A stretch of 64,000 nucleotides of DNA, taken from Paracidovorax valerianellae (lineage in GTDB: Bacteria > Pseudomonadota > Gammaproteobacteria > Burkholderiales > Burkholderiaceae_C). The position numbers and the translations under genes are program-made. The notes under the pieces were generated by a model, which was given only the letters and a program-made list of their open reading frames with translations, made no database searches and was not told the DNA's origin. Within the stretch, counting starts at the first letter, position 1. Each line of letters begins with the position of its first letter. Below are positions 9,469 to 17,565 of this stretch, one piece after another. Where the stretch lies: the NCBI RefSeq assembly GCF_900102625.1, contig NZ_FMZC01000002.1:335990-399989 (forward strand). Direction: 5' to 3'.

Positions 9469-10374
9469 TCAAGCCGGGAAGACCCCCGTGGACAGATACC
9501 GGTCGCCCCGGTCGCACACCACGAAAACAATGGTCGCGTCGGACTCGCGCCGCGCGATCTCCTGCGCGGCCCAGCAGGCGCCCGCAGCCGAGATGCCGGC
9601 AAAGATGCCCTCTTCGCGCGCCATGCGGCGGCACATGTCTTCGGCGTCGTCCTGGCCCACGTTGATCGTCTCGTCCACCGCGCTCGGGTCGTAGATCTTG
9701 GGCAGATATTCCTGCGGCCATTTGCGGATGCCGGGGATGCGCGAGCCTTCTTTCGGCTGCGCACCGATGATCTGGATGGCCGGGTTCTTTTCCTTGAGAT
9801 AGCGCGACACGCCGGTGATGGTGCCGGTCGTCCCCATCGCGCTCACGAAGTGCGTGATGCGCCCTTCGGTCTGCTCCCACAGTTCGGGGCCGGTGGTTTC
9901 GTAATGGATGCGGGGGTTGTCGGGGTTGGCGAACTGGTCGAGCACCACGCCCTTGCCCTGCTTGACCATGGTTTCGGCCAAGTCGCGTGCGTACTCCATG
10001 CCGCCGCTCTTGGGCGTGAGGATCAACTCCGCGCCGAAGGCCTTCATGGTCTGGGCGCGCTCCACCGAAAGGTCTTCGGGCATCACCAGCACCATGCGGT
10101 ACCCCTTGATTGCCGCCGCCATCGCCAGCGCAATGCCGGTGTTGCCCGAGGTCGCCTCGATCAGCGTATCGCCCGGCTTGATGTCTCCGCGCTCCTGCGC
10201 CCGGCGGATCATCGACAGTGCGGGCCGGTCCTTCACCGATCCAGCCGGATTGTTGCCTTCCAGCTTGCCCAACACGACGGTGCCCCGCGCTGCGTTCTCT
10301 GCTGCCCCGATGCGCTGCAAGGCGACCAAAGGGGTGTGTCCAATCGCGTCTTCGATGGTAGGATAAGTCTTCAT
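9469..10374 (-). CDS. cysM: Cysteine synthase B (O-acetylserine sulfhydrylase)
   Basis: A 301-residue fold type II PLP enzyme that makes cysteine from O-acetylserine and sulfide; CysM isozymes also accept thiosulfate. The PLP lysine is Lys48 in NNPAGSVKDRPA, the substrate-binding loop is EATSGNTG, and GTTGTITG forms the phosphate-binding glycine loop. The length and the short C terminus favour CysM over CysK. It is divergent from tRNA-Leu, the two starts being only 44 bases apart. Copy R1 of the intergenic repeat lies 35 bases after its stop and may act as its transcript end. Confidence 0.95.
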   Translation of the reverse strand: MKTYPTIEDAIGHTPLVALQRIGAAENAARGTVVLGKLEGNNPAGSVKDRPALSMIRRAQERGDIKPGDTLIEATSGNTGIALAMAAAIKGYRMVLVMPEDLSVERAQTMKAFGAELILTPKSGGMEYARDLAETMVKQGKGVVLDQFANPDNPRIHYETTGPELWEQTEGRITHFVSAMGTTGTITGVSRYLKEKNPAIQIIGAQPKEGSRIPGIRKWPQEYLPKIYDPSAVDETINVGQDDAEDMCRRMAREEGIFAGISAAGACWAAQEIARRESDATIVFVVCDRGDRYLSTGVFPA

Positions 10375-10417
10375 AGCGCGCTACTGTGCCATAATTCGCG
10401 GCTTCAATCTTTGCGTC

Positions 10418-10502
10418 GCCCGGGTGGTGGAATTGGTAGACGCAGGGGACTCAAAATCCCCCGCCGCAAGGCGTGCCGGTTCGATTCCGGCCCCGGGCAC
10501 CA
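10418..10502 (+). tRNA. tRNA-Leu(CAA)
   Basis: An 85-base gene with encoded CCA end. The acceptor arms GCCCGGG and CCCGGGC pair fully, the D-arm contains TGGTAGACGC, the anticodon loop is CTCAAAA giving anticodon CAA (reads UUG), there is a long variable arm (class II tRNA), and the T-loop is GGTTCGATTCC. A possible -10 element, CATAAT, lies at 10390-10395. No integrase gene or duplicated 3' end is seen nearby, so it is not an occupied attachment site in this window. Confidence 0.97.
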
Positions 10503-10665
10503 TGGCTCCTCAGCCGTGGCTTGCAGCTTGGTTCAGTCCCACACTCGCTTGTGGCAGCGCTGGCAAATCAAACATCTCTCCTGCCGACTTTTGCCTATTC
10601 ATGGCATAGCTACCGTTGTTCGGTGCATTTGCCTTGTTCGGCATCGACCACTGAGTCGAGCACGC

Positions 10666-10700
10666 CAAAGAAAAAGCCCGGTGCGTTTCCAGACCGGGCC
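10666..10700 (-). terminator. Rho-independent terminator of the CsbD-like gene
   Basis: Read on the minus strand: GCCCGGT, a ten-base loop, ACCGGGC, then TTTTTCTTTG. It starts 33 bases after the stop of the CsbD-like gene. Strong stem and T-tract. Confidence 0.9.
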
Positions 10701-10732
10701 TTTGATGCGCAAGGGCCAAGCCCTCACCGCGC

Positions 10733-10912
10733 TTATCTCGTCGCGTCTTTGACGTTCTCTTTGACGTCGCCGTAGTTCTTCTGGGTCGTGCCTTCGACTT
10801 GCTTGGCGATGCCCTTGGCTTGTTGCTCGGGGCTGTTGATCAGCTCGCCGGTCTTTTCCTGAACCTTGCCTGCTGCGTCCTTGAGAGCGCCCTTGACTTG
10901 ATCGGTGTTCAT
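10733..10912 (-). CDS. CsbD-family stress protein
   Basis: A 59-residue, highly charged protein that begins MNTDQVKGALKDAAGKVQEK, the recognisable opening of CsbD-family general-stress proteins, which are abundant small hydrophilic proteins of unknown biochemical role. It has AAAGGA about six bases upstream of the start and a terminator just downstream, so it is an independent single-gene transcript. The remainder (GELINSPEQQAKG, QKNYGDVKENVKD) fits the family. The GC-rich antisense frames over it are not coding. Confidence 0.92.
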   Translation of the reverse strand: MNTDQVKGALKDAAGKVQEKTGELINSPEQQAKGIAKQVEGTTQKNYGDVKENVKDATR

Positions 10913-11037
10913 GGTGAGTCCTTTCGGTGAGGTATGTGCAAAACAAAATGGCTTTGCATGGCTGAAAGATTAAGGTGGGGCGGGTGGCGGCTGCGCGGGC
11001 GGAAGTCATCCGTTGGCGTCAGTAGCTGCCTACATAA

Positions 11038-11072
11038 GAAAAAAACCCGCGACGCGGGCAGCGTGCGGGTTT
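11038..11072 (-). terminator. Rho-independent terminator
   Basis: On the minus strand: ACCCGC, a GC-rich interior, GCGGGT, then seven T's (11038-11044). It lies 60 bases after the stop of the 70-residue gene at 11130 and closes that transcript. Confidence 0.85.
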
Positions 11073-11129
11073 CATACGGTTGATGGCGACGGCGCTGCAG
11101 ACTCGCCGCACTCTCCAATCGTTAACGCG

Positions 11130-11342
11130 TCATTTGGTCCATTTGCGCTGGACCTTCGGTTTGACCTTGATGTCCACGGCCTTGCGCACTTCGGGCCGGC
11201 CGGTCTCTTCGTTGGTGTCCACCACGTCTTCCAGCGCGATCTTCTCGACTTCGGAGCTGGTTTCTTCTTCAAGCTGCTCCAGCACGGCACCGACCCGCTT
11301 TTCGGCTTCGTCAACCTGGCGTTCGGTGGCGTCGGCGCTCAT
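11130..11342 (-). CDS. Small acidic hypothetical protein
   Basis: A 70-residue protein, acidic in the first two thirds (DEAEKRVGAVLEQLEEETSSE) with a basic tail (KVKPKVQRKWTK), predicted to be helical and soluble. I do not recognise a family. The start has AGGGG six bases upstream and the ATG overlaps the stop of the preceding 48-residue frame (ATGA), suggesting translational coupling. A terminator follows 60 bases downstream. It belongs to a run of small genes that includes the CsbD-like gene, so a stress role is a guess from context. Confidence 0.65.
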   Translation of the reverse strand: MSADATERQVDEAEKRVGAVLEQLEEETSSEVEKIALEDVVDTNEETGRPEVRKAVDIKVKPKVQRKWTK

Positions 11343-11485
11343 GCAAAACCCCTGGCTGCGGCGCTCGCGGCGCTCATGACCCGCAGCACATGGGGCGGCT
11401 CATCCGCCTGTTCGGGCGGAGGCGCCGGCACATCGGGCTCGACAGGCAGGTCTGCCTTGTCGGGAGTGGTTGGGTGTGTGGCCAT
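11339..11485 (-). CDS. Very small Pro-rich hypothetical protein
   Basis: A 48-residue frame beginning MATHPTTPDKADLPVEPD, rich in Pro, Ala and acidic residues, ending in a short Ala-rich stretch (RVMSAASAAARGFA). Its stop codon overlaps the start of the next gene in an ATGA arrangement, which is the main argument that it is translated. No strong ribosome binding site is visible upstream. The function is unknown, and it could also be a leader frame that couples translation of the downstream gene. Confidence 0.5.
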   Translation of the reverse strand: MATHPTTPDKADLPVEPDVPAPPPEQADEPPHVLRVMSAASAAARGFA

Positions 11486-11564
11486 GAAAGGTGCCGAAGC
11501 TGGAGGGGGAAAGGTGCCGGGTGCCGGAGTGGGGATGCGAGCCGAGATGCTCTGTCGCGCCAGT

Positions 11565-11657
11565 TCAGAGACCGCTCATGACCGATGCGGCCAAGTAGGC
11601 GATTCCCAAACTGGAAAACAGCATGAATCCGGCCAGGACAGTCAGAGTTTCTTTCAT
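11565..11657 (-). CDS. Thirty-residue single-span membrane peptide
   Basis: A 30-residue frame, MKETLTVLAGF then MLFSSLGIAYLAASV and a short tail, is essentially one transmembrane helix with a charged N terminus. AAGGA lies eight bases upstream of the ATG, which is good evidence for translation of so short a frame. It is on the same strand as its small-gene neighbours, about 80 bases upstream of the 48-residue frame. Small single-span proteins often modulate membrane complexes, but nothing here indicates a partner. Confidence 0.6.
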   Translation of the reverse strand: MKETLTVLAGFMLFSSLGIAYLAASVMSGL

Positions 11658-11761
11658 ATGTTCAATCCTTCAATAGGAACAGACCATCGGAAGCAAGCTA
11701 TGACTGGCATCCACCGACGCTGGGGGCACAAAAAATGGTTGAGGGGCGTGCGGGTTCTGGT

Positions 11762-11947
11762 TCAGCGGGTGGACTTGCCACGCGCACTGCCGGATTTCTT
11801 ACCGCCTCCGGAGTCCTTGTTCACCGTGGCCCAGGCCCGGCGCTCGGCCTCGGGCTTGCTGAGGCCACGGTTTTCATAGCTGTCTTCGATGTGTTCGGCT
11901 TGGCGTTTTTGTTTGTCTGTGTAAGCCGACTTGTCACCTCTTGGCAT
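11762..11947 (-). CDS. Small basic protein of the 'plasmid stabilization protein' annotation group
   Basis: A 61-residue, very basic protein (MPRGDKSAYTDKQKRQAEHI ... RAWATVNKDSGGGKKSGSARGK). Similar short proteins are common in Burkholderiales and are often labelled plasmid stabilization protein, but I know of no demonstrated function and the label should not be trusted. The first 45 residues look like a two-helix unit and the Gly/Lys/Ser tail is likely disordered. GAGGAG five bases upstream fixes the start. It is transcribed alone or as the first gene of the small-protein run. Confidence 0.75.
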   Translation of the reverse strand: MPRGDKSAYTDKQKRQAEHIEDSYENRGLSKPEAERRAWATVNKDSGGGKKSGSARGKSTR

Positions 11948-12094
11948 CGCTGCTCCTCGGATGGGTTGGTCTCGCTGCTTCAGGTTCAATACGCTGCGAA
12001 GCGGCACAGGCGATACGTTAGAACCGCCTTTTGCCTTCGTCTGTAGGACGAAGGCGGCTGGCATGTCGGATTCCTCGCTCTAGCGCTGCCCATG

Positions 12095-12139
12095 AAAAAA
12101 CCCGGCGCTCCCCCATGGATGAGGGCCTGGCGCCGGGTT
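12095..12139 (-). terminator. Rho-independent terminator
   Basis: On the minus strand: AACCCGGCGC, a 21-base loop, GCGCCGGGTT followed by a T-tract (12095-12100). It ends the transcript of the 72-residue gene 43 bases upstream. Confidence 0.85.
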
Positions 12140-12181
12140 GAGGCGACGGCGATCAGGCCGGCGCTGGGAACGACCGGAGTG

Positions 12182-12400
12182 TCAGCTTTCCTGGCGGCGG
12201 ATCAGTTGGCGGCCGGTGTCGGTGATGGCCAGGTCGCCAGCGGCGTTCTTCGCCACATAACCGCGTTCGTACAGCCGGCCCGACAGGTGGTGGGTGAGCG
12301 CCTCGGGCACGGTGATGGCCTTGCCCATTTCGAGTTGCTTGAGCGCTTCCAGCTCATCCACGGTCGGGTCGAAATGCGGTGCGTGATAAACGGTTCCCAT
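12182..12400 (-). CDS. Hypothetical 72-residue protein
   Basis: A 72-residue soluble protein (MGTVYHAPHFDPTVDELEAL ... RRQES). The C-terminal half, with KAITVPEALTHHLSGRLYER followed by GDLAITDTGRQ, reads like a small winged-helix or MarR-like beta-wing, but the protein is too short for certainty. AAGGAG eight bases upstream supports the start and a clear terminator follows. It is downstream of, and convergent in spacing with, nothing else, so it is probably a monocistronic gene. Conserved hypothetical; function unknown. Confidence 0.7.
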   Translation of the reverse strand: MGTVYHAPHFDPTVDELEALKQLEMGKAITVPEALTHHLSGRLYERGYVAKNAAGDLAITDTGRQLIRRQES

Positions 12401-12536
12401 GAAGTTTTCTCCTTGTTGGTTGCACAAAGCCACGGTCTGCACGGCCAGGGCCATGCTTGAGCTGCAGCTGTCCCAAAGGGTAGCCGCGCAGGCAACGCCG
12501 TGCAATCGGATGGCTGCGCAGAACGGCCTTGGCGGC

Positions 12537-13433
12537 TCAACTCGCGGCCATGTCCTGCAACCAGCGGGCGAACGCAGCCAGCACGGGCGGCTGCTCTTGC
12601 GCGGGGCTGATGAGGTAGTAAGCCCGCTCGCCGCGCAGGGGGCGCTCGCAGGCCAGCACCAGCTCGCCCCGGGCGCGTTCCGCTTCGATGAGCAGCGGCG
12701 GCATGAGCGCTACGCCCAAGCCATGCGAAGCGGCCACGGCGAGCATAGAGAACAGTTCGTACCGCGGCCCGTCGAGCGCGCGCGGCGCCTGCACGTCCAT
12801 GGCCTCGAACCACTGGCGCCAGCCGTACGGACGCGTGGTCTGCTGCAGCAGCGGAAGGCTGGCGAGCGCCTGGGGCGCCAGCGGTTTGCCCTCCGGCAAC
12901 AGGCTGGGGCTGCAGACAGGCACCACGTCTTCCTGCAGGAGCCACTGGGCCTGCGTGCCCGGCCAGTTGCTGACCTGCTCGGGCGTGCCGGCGTACAGGG
13001 CGGCGTCGAACCCCGCGTCGGCGAACAAAAAGGGCCGCGTGCGCGTTTCGATGTGTACGACGATCTCGGGGTGCGCCCGCGCCAGCAAGGGCAGCCGCGG
13101 GATCAGCCAGCGCGTGGCGAAGGTGGGCACGGCGGCAAGGGCAATCGCACCGCCCTGCCCCTGGTGCGCCATGACATCCAGCGTGTCGCGCTCCAGCCCC
13201 TGCAGCCACCGGCCCACCTGCCGCGCATAGTGAACACCCGCCGGGGTCAGCGCCACGCCATGCCGCGTGCGGCGAAAGAGCGAAACGCCCAGAAAGACCT
13301 CCAGCGCTAGGATCTGACGCGAAACTGCGCTCTGGGTGAGGGCGAGTTCCTGCGCAGCGCGCGTATAGCTTTCATGGCGGGCGGCGGCCTCGAAGCAAGT
13401 CAGCGACTGGGTGGAAGGGAGCGTTCGGCGCAT
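12537..13433 (-). CDS. LysR-family regulator, probable regulator of gcdH
   Basis: A 298-residue LysR-type transcriptional regulator. The N-terminal winged helix-turn-helix is at about residues 6-65 (SLTCFEAAARHESYTRAAQE, then QSAVSRQILALE), and the type-2 periplasmic-binding-protein-like effector domain follows. The opening MRRTLPSTQSLTCFEAAARH places it in the GcvA-like subgroup. It is divergent from gcdH with 186 bases between them, and a dyad with LysR-box geometry lies in that gap, so it most likely controls the gcdH/CoA-transferase operon in response to a glutarate-pathway intermediate. In-frame starts further upstream would read into the intergenic region and its operator. Regulatory role is inferred from position. 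Confidence 0.9.
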   Translation of the reverse strand: MRRTLPSTQSLTCFEAAARHESYTRAAQELALTQSAVSRQILALEVFLGVSLFRRTRHGVALTPAGVHYARQVGRWLQGLERDTLDVMAHQGQGGAIALAAVPTFATRWLIPRLPLLARAHPEIVVHIETRTRPFLFADAGFDAALYAGTPEQVSNWPGTQAQWLLQEDVVPVCSPSLLPEGKPLAPQALASLPLLQQTTRPYGWRQWFEAMDVQAPRALDGPRYELFSMLAVAASHGLGVALMPPLLIEAERARGELVLACERPLRGERAYYLISPAQEQPPVLAAFARWLQDMAAS

Positions 13434-13471
13434 GCCGGCATTGTGCCGCCGAAAGCGCCACGCGGCCTCAA

Positions 13472-13490
13472 ATATGACCTGAACGCATAT
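13472..13490. promoter_or_regulatory. Candidate LysR operator between the regulator and gcdH
   Basis: A perfect 5-5 dyad ATATG-N9-CATAT is centred in the divergent region, 39 bases from the regulator start and 130 bases from gcdH. Size, AT-rich arms and position fit a LysR recognition site (T-N11-A type). Binding is inferred. Confidence 0.55.
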
Positions 13491-13619
13491 CTGGATGCAC
13501 CATCCTCGCTTGCACCGCAGTATCCATGCGCCTACCATTGCGCAAAGCCTTGAGGCCATGCGCTTTATGCACATCGGCTCTCAACCCGCCCCCTTCACCC
13601 TTTTCCCGGAGACTCCCGC

Positions 13620-14816
13620 ATGGCCCACGCCGCTTTCCAATGGAACGATCCCTTCTTGCTCGACCAGCAACTGACCGACGACGAGCGCATGGTGCGCGAT
13701 GCCGCCGCAGCGTACTGCCAGGACAAGCTGGCGCCCCGCGTGCTGGAGCAGTTCCGCCATGAAAAGACCGACGTGTCCATCTTTCGCGAAATGGGCGAAG
13801 TGGGCCTGCTGGGCCCGACCATCCCCGAGCAATACGGCGGCCCCGGCCTGAACTACGTGGCCTACGGTCTGATCGCCCGTGAAGTCGAGCGCGTGGATTC
13901 GGGCTACCGCTCGATGGCCAGCGTGCAAAGCTCGCTCGTGATGGTGCCGATCTACGAGTTCGGCACCGAAGCGCAAAAGCAGAAGTACCTTCCCAAGCTC
14001 GCCAGCGGCGAGTGGATCGGCTGCTTCGGCCTGACCGAGCCCGACCACGGCTCCGACCCCGGCAGCATGGCTTCGCGCGCCAAGAAAGTGCCGGGCGGCT
14101 ACTCGCTCTCGGGCGCAAAAATGTGGATCACCAACAGCCCCATCGCCGATGTGTTCGTGGTGTGGGCCAAGGAAGTGTCCGAAAGCGGCGCGGTCGGCCC
14201 GATCCGCGGCTTCGTGCTCGAAAAAGGCATGAAGGGCCTGAGCGCACCGGCCATCCACGGCAAGGTGGGCCTGCGCGCCAGCATCACCGGCGAGATCGTG
14301 ATGGACGCGGTCTTCGTACCCGAAGAAAACGCCTTCCCTGAAGTGCAGGGCCTCAAGGGCCCCTTCACCTGCCTGAACAGCGCGCGCTACGGCATCGCCT
14401 GGGGCGCACTGGGCGCGGCCGAGTTCTGCTGGCACACCTCGCGCCAGTACACGCTGGACCGCAAGCAGTTCGGCCGCCCCCTGGCCGCCAACCAGCTGAT
14501 CCAGAAGAAGCTGGCCGACATGCAGACCGAGATCGCCATCGGCCTGCAGGCTTGCCTGCGCCTGGGCCGCATGAAGGACGACGGCACCGCGTCGGTCGAG
14601 GCCACGTCGATCATCAAGCGCAACAGCTGCGGCAAGGCGCTGGACATCGCCCGCATGGCGCGCGACATGATGGGCGGCAACGGCATCAGCGATGAATTCG
14701 GCGTGGCGCGCCACCTGGTGAACCTGGAAGTGGTCAACACCTATGAAGGCACGCACGACGTGCACGCGCTGATCCTGGGCCGCGCGCAGACCGGCATCGC
14801 CGCCTTCGCCAACTGA
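13620..14816 (+). CDS. gcdH: Glutaryl-CoA dehydrogenase
   Basis: A 398-residue FAD acyl-CoA dehydrogenase that oxidises and decarboxylates glutaryl-CoA to crotonyl-CoA in lysine, tryptophan and glutarate catabolism. Landmarks are [15 protein letters not shown] (FAD/substrate contact), [34 protein letters not shown] and the catalytic Glu376 in [18 protein letters not shown]. This combination is specific to GcdH rather than short-chain dehydrogenases. It is followed after 150 bases, containing repeat copy R2, by a CoA transferase gene, and preceded by a divergent LysR regulator. Confidence 0.95.
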   Translation: MAHAAFQWNDPFLLDQQLTDDERMVRDAAAAYCQDKLAPRVLEQFRHEKTDVSIFREMGEVGLLGPTIPEQYGGPGLNYVAYGLIAREVERVDSGYRSMASVQSSLVMVPIYEFGTEAQKQKYLPKLASGEWIGCFGLTEPDHGSDPGSMASRAKKVPGGYSLSGAKMWITNSPIADVFVVWAKEVSESGAVGPIRGFVLEKGMKGLSAPAIHGKVGLRASITGEIVMDAVFVPEENAFPEVQGLKGPFTCLNSARYGIAWGALGAAEFCWHTSRQYTLDRKQFGRPLAANQLIQKKLADMQTEIAIGLQACLRLGRMKDDGTASVEATSIIKRNSCGKALDIARMARDMMGGNGISDEFGVARHLVNLEVVNTYEGTHDVHALILGRAQTGIAAFAN

Positions 14817-14895
14817 TCGAAGCGACGGGGCCGTGGCCACCGCCCCCGGGCGGCGGCCGCGCACCTGCACGGCAAGCCGGCTTTCGGGACTTGGA

Positions 14896-14954
14896 GCCTT
14901 TTAGGCCTCCAGCGCAATGAATACGCCGGCACATTGCTACATATTTAATAGCAA
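14896..14954 (-). repeat. Dispersed intergenic repeat, copy R2
   Basis: A reverse-orientation copy. The stem arms are TTGCTA (14934-14939) and TAGCAA (14949-14954). The centre, seen on the plus strand, is CAATGAATACGCCGGCACA. The tail (AGGCCTCCAGCG region) lies towards the 3' end of gcdH. The stem-loop ends 12 bases before the ATG of the CoA-transferase gene. Confidence 0.8.
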
Positions 14955-14966
14955 AGCGATATTTGC

Positions 14967-16229
14967 ATGACCGCACCTTCCCAAGCCCCTGCGGGTGCCC
15001 TGGCCGGCATTCGCGTGCTCGATCTGTCCCGCGTGCTGGCCGGCCCCTGGTGCACCCAGGTGTTGGCCGACCTGGGCGCGGACGTGGTCAAGGTGGAACG
15101 CCCCGGCGTGGGCGACGACACGCGCCACTGGGGCCCGCCCTTCCTGAAGGACGAGGCCGGCAACGACACGGACCAGGCCGCGTATTTCACGGCGTGCAAC
15201 CGCAACAAGCGCTCGGTCACCATCGACATGGCCACGCCCGAGGGGCAGGCGCTGATCCGAGATATGGCGCAGCAGGCCGACGTGGTGGTGGAGAACTTCA
15301 AGGTCGGCGGGCTGCAGCAATACGGGCTGGACCATGCGAGCCTGCGGGTGCTCAACCCCCGGCTGATCTACTGCTCGGTCACGGGCTTCGGCCAGGACGG
15401 ACCCTATGCCGAACGCGCCGGCTACGACCTGATGATCCAGGCCATGACCGGGCTGATGAGCATCACCGGCCGGACCGATGGCGAAGCGGGCGCCGGGCCG
15501 CTGCGCGTGGGCGTGGCGGTGATCGACCTGTTCACGGGCCTTTATGCCAGCAACGCCATCCTGGCGGCGCTCCATGTGCGCCAGCGCACGGGCGAGGGCC
15601 AGCACATCGACATGGCGCTGCTCGACGTGGGCATGGCCGTGCTCGCCAACCAGGCTTCGGGTTTTCTGGCCACGGGCCAGGCGCCCACGCGCCAGGGCAA
15701 CACCCACCCCAGCCTGGTGCCCTACCAGGACTTCCCCACGTCCGATGGCGCCGTGCTGCTGGCCATCGGCAACGACGGGCAGTTCGCACGCTTTTGCGCC
15801 GCCGCCGGTTGCCCGGAATGGGCGCAGGACACCCGATTCGCCACCAATACGTTGCGCGTGAAGCACCGGGCAGAACTCATCCCCGCCATGCAGGCCGTCA
15901 CCCGCACCCGCACCACGGCCGAGTGGATTGCCCTGCTGCAAGACAAAGCGGTGCCGTGCGGGCCGATCAACACGCTTGCCGAAGCGTTCGACGACCCCCA
16001 GGTGCAGGCGCGCGGCCTGCGCGTGGAACAGGCCCGTTGGCCGCAGGGCGAGGTGGGCGATGGCGTGGCCCGCATTGCCGGAGTCGCCAGTCCGATGCGC
16101 CTTTCGGCCACGCCGCCGGTGCTGCACCGTGCGCCGCCGGCATTGGGGCAGCACACCGATGAGGTGCTGGTGGAAATGGGGCTCGCGCCCGAGCGGATCG
16201 CACAGCTCCGGGCGGCGAAAGTTTTGTAG
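14967..16229 (+). CDS. CaiB/BaiF-family CoA transferase, probably glutarate-CoA transferase
   Basis: A 420-residue class III CoA transferase. Family motifs include LAGIRVLDLSRVLAGPW at the N terminus, DVVVENFKVGGL, and GYDLMIQAMTGLM with the probable catalytic Asp154. Class III enzymes move CoA between carboxylic acids through aspartyl anhydride and thioester intermediates. The gene follows gcdH on the same strand, an arrangement seen for glutarate:succinyl-CoA transferases, so activation of glutarate for GcdH is the likely role; this substrate is inferred from context. The start is 12 bases from a repeat stem-loop and has no clear ribosome binding site. A strong terminator follows. Confidence 0.85.
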   Translation: MTAPSQAPAGALAGIRVLDLSRVLAGPWCTQVLADLGADVVKVERPGVGDDTRHWGPPFLKDEAGNDTDQAAYFTACNRNKRSVTIDMATPEGQALIRDMAQQADVVVENFKVGGLQQYGLDHASLRVLNPRLIYCSVTGFGQDGPYAERAGYDLMIQAMTGLMSITGRTDGEAGAGPLRVGVAVIDLFTGLYASNAILAALHVRQRTGEGQHIDMALLDVGMAVLANQASGFLATGQAPTRQGNTHPSLVPYQDFPTSDGAVLLAIGNDGQFARFCAAAGCPEWAQDTRFATNTLRVKHRAELIPAMQAVTRTRTTAEWIALLQDKAVPCGPINTLAEAFDDPQVQARGLRVEQARWPQGEVGDGVARIAGVASPMRLSATPPVLHRAPPALGQHTDEVLVEMGLAPERIAQLRAAKVL

Positions 16230-16260
16230 CCAGCGCTGCTTGATTCCACTTGACCTTTGA

Positions 16261-16288
16261 AGCCTTGCGACTGCGCAAGGCTTTTTTT
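16261..16288 (+). terminator. Rho-independent terminator of the gcdH operon
   Basis: AGCCTTGCG, a four-base loop, CGCAAGGCT, then seven T's, 31 bases after the CoA-transferase stop codon. Confidence 0.93.
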
Positions 16289-16354
16289 ATGGCCCAGTCG
16301 ATTTCCTATTTGATAAAAATGATAAATTAGATAAAATCATTTCCCGGCCGCTTT

Positions 16355-16380
16355 TCAGCTTTTGCCCTGAACGCCGATAG
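16355..16380 (+). promoter_or_regulatory. Candidate sigma-28 (FliA) promoter of cheV
   Basis: TCAGCTTT, ten bases, then GCCGATAG. Compared with the flagellar consensus TAAAGTTT-N11-GCCGATAA, the -10 matches 7 of 8 and the -35 matches 5 of 8, one base short in spacing. It lies 130 bases upstream of cheV, a chemotaxis gene, which makes the match more meaningful. A TAAAAT hexamer closer to the gene is an alternative sigma-70 -10. Confidence 0.5.
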
Positions 16381-16509
16381 TGAACAGGGTGAAACCCTTG
16401 TTCCTCATCACGGAGCGCGGGCGCAACACGGAAAAAATATTTAGGACCGGGCTTTCATCATCCCGCTCTAAAATTTGTAAACACGCGTATCAATGCGAAG
16501 GAGTCAGCG

Positions 16510-17469
16510 ATGAAGGCAGTTCAGCAGGAAATCGACGAGCGGACCAATCTCACCGGCACGAACAAATTCGAGCTTCTGCTCTTCCGTCTGGGCGTTGACG
16601 ACAACCTGGGCAAGTCCGAGTTGTTCGGCATCAACGTGTTCAAGATCCGCGAGATCGTGGCCATGCCCAGCATCACGCCCATCGCCGGCGCCACGCCGCA
16701 CTCGCTGGGCGTGGTCAACCTGCGCGGCCAGATCATTCCCGTGCTCGACCTGCCTTCGATCGTCGGCTGCAAGCCCCAGACCGGCCTGAACATCATGCTG
16801 GTGACCGAATACGCGCGCACCACGCAAGCCTTCGCGGTCGAATCGGTAGAAGACATCGTGCGACTGGACTGGAAGCAGGTGCTTTCCGCCGAAGCCAGCG
16901 GCACCGGCGGCCAGCTGGTGACCAGCATCGCCCGGCTGGACGGCAACACCGATGGCTCGCGCCTGGCGCAGGTGCTGGACGTGGAAGCCATCCTGCAGAT
17001 GGTCTCGCCCTCCGACGAGCACAAGGTCGATCCCGAGAAGGTCGGCCCGCGCCTGAAGCTCAAGCCCGGCACGATGATCCTGGCGGCCGACGACTCGTTC
17101 GTCGCCCGCTCGCTCATCGAGAAGGAACTGCAGGTTTTGCAGGCCCCTTACGAAATGACCAGGTCCGGCAAGGAAGCCTGGGACCGGCTGAACGTCATCG
17201 CCCGCGCGGCCGAGGCCGAGGGCAAGACCGCAGCCGACCGCGTGGCCCTGGTGCTGACCGACCTGGAAATGCCGGAAATGGACGGCTTCACGCTCACCCG
17301 CAACATCAAGCAGGACGCGCGCCTGAACAAGATTCCGGTGGTGATCCACTCTTCGCTGTCCGGCTCGGCCAACGAGGACCACGTGCGCAGCGTGGGCGCC
17401 GATGGCTACGTGGCGAAGTTCGTCGCGGAAGACCTGGCGGAAACCATGCGCCGGGTGCTGCCCAAGTAA
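16510..17469 (+). CDS. cheV: Chemotaxis coupling protein CheV
   Basis: A 319-residue protein combining an N-terminal CheW domain (about residues 15-165, with GVVNLRGQIIPVLDL) and a C-terminal receiver domain (about 190-318). The receiver has the paired acidic residues (AADDS), the phospho-acceptor Asp in LTDLEMPEMDG, a Ser in place of the usual switch Thr (IHSSLS) and the conserved Lys in GYVAKF. CheV couples receptors to CheA and adapts by phosphorylation. AAGGAG eight bases upstream gives the start. It is alone here, away from other che genes; two MCP genes lie elsewhere in the window (32513 and 50147). Confidence 0.96.
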   Translation: MKAVQQEIDERTNLTGTNKFELLLFRLGVDDNLGKSELFGINVFKIREIVAMPSITPIAGATPHSLGVVNLRGQIIPVLDLPSIVGCKPQTGLNIMLVTEYARTTQAFAVESVEDIVRLDWKQVLSAEASGTGGQLVTSIARLDGNTDGSRLAQVLDVEAILQMVSPSDEHKVDPEKVGPRLKLKPGTMILAADDSFVARSLIEKELQVLQAPYEMTRSGKEAWDRLNVIARAAEAEGKTAADRVALVLTDLEMPEMDGFTLTRNIKQDARLNKIPVVIHSSLSGSANEDHVRSVGADGYVAKFVAEDLAETMRRVLPK

Positions 17470-17565
17470 GGGCCAGCGCACATTCGCTGCGGCGGCCGCT
17501 CGAGGGCGGTGCCGTGGCTGCAACCCCTTCTTTTCCTGGACGCCCGCGCAGCTTCAGCCTCAATC

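Noticed and set aside
10418-10502. tRNA-Leu as an occupied integration site
   Set aside because: No integrase, no duplicated tRNA 3' end and no cargo region next to it; the accessory zone is 27 kb away.
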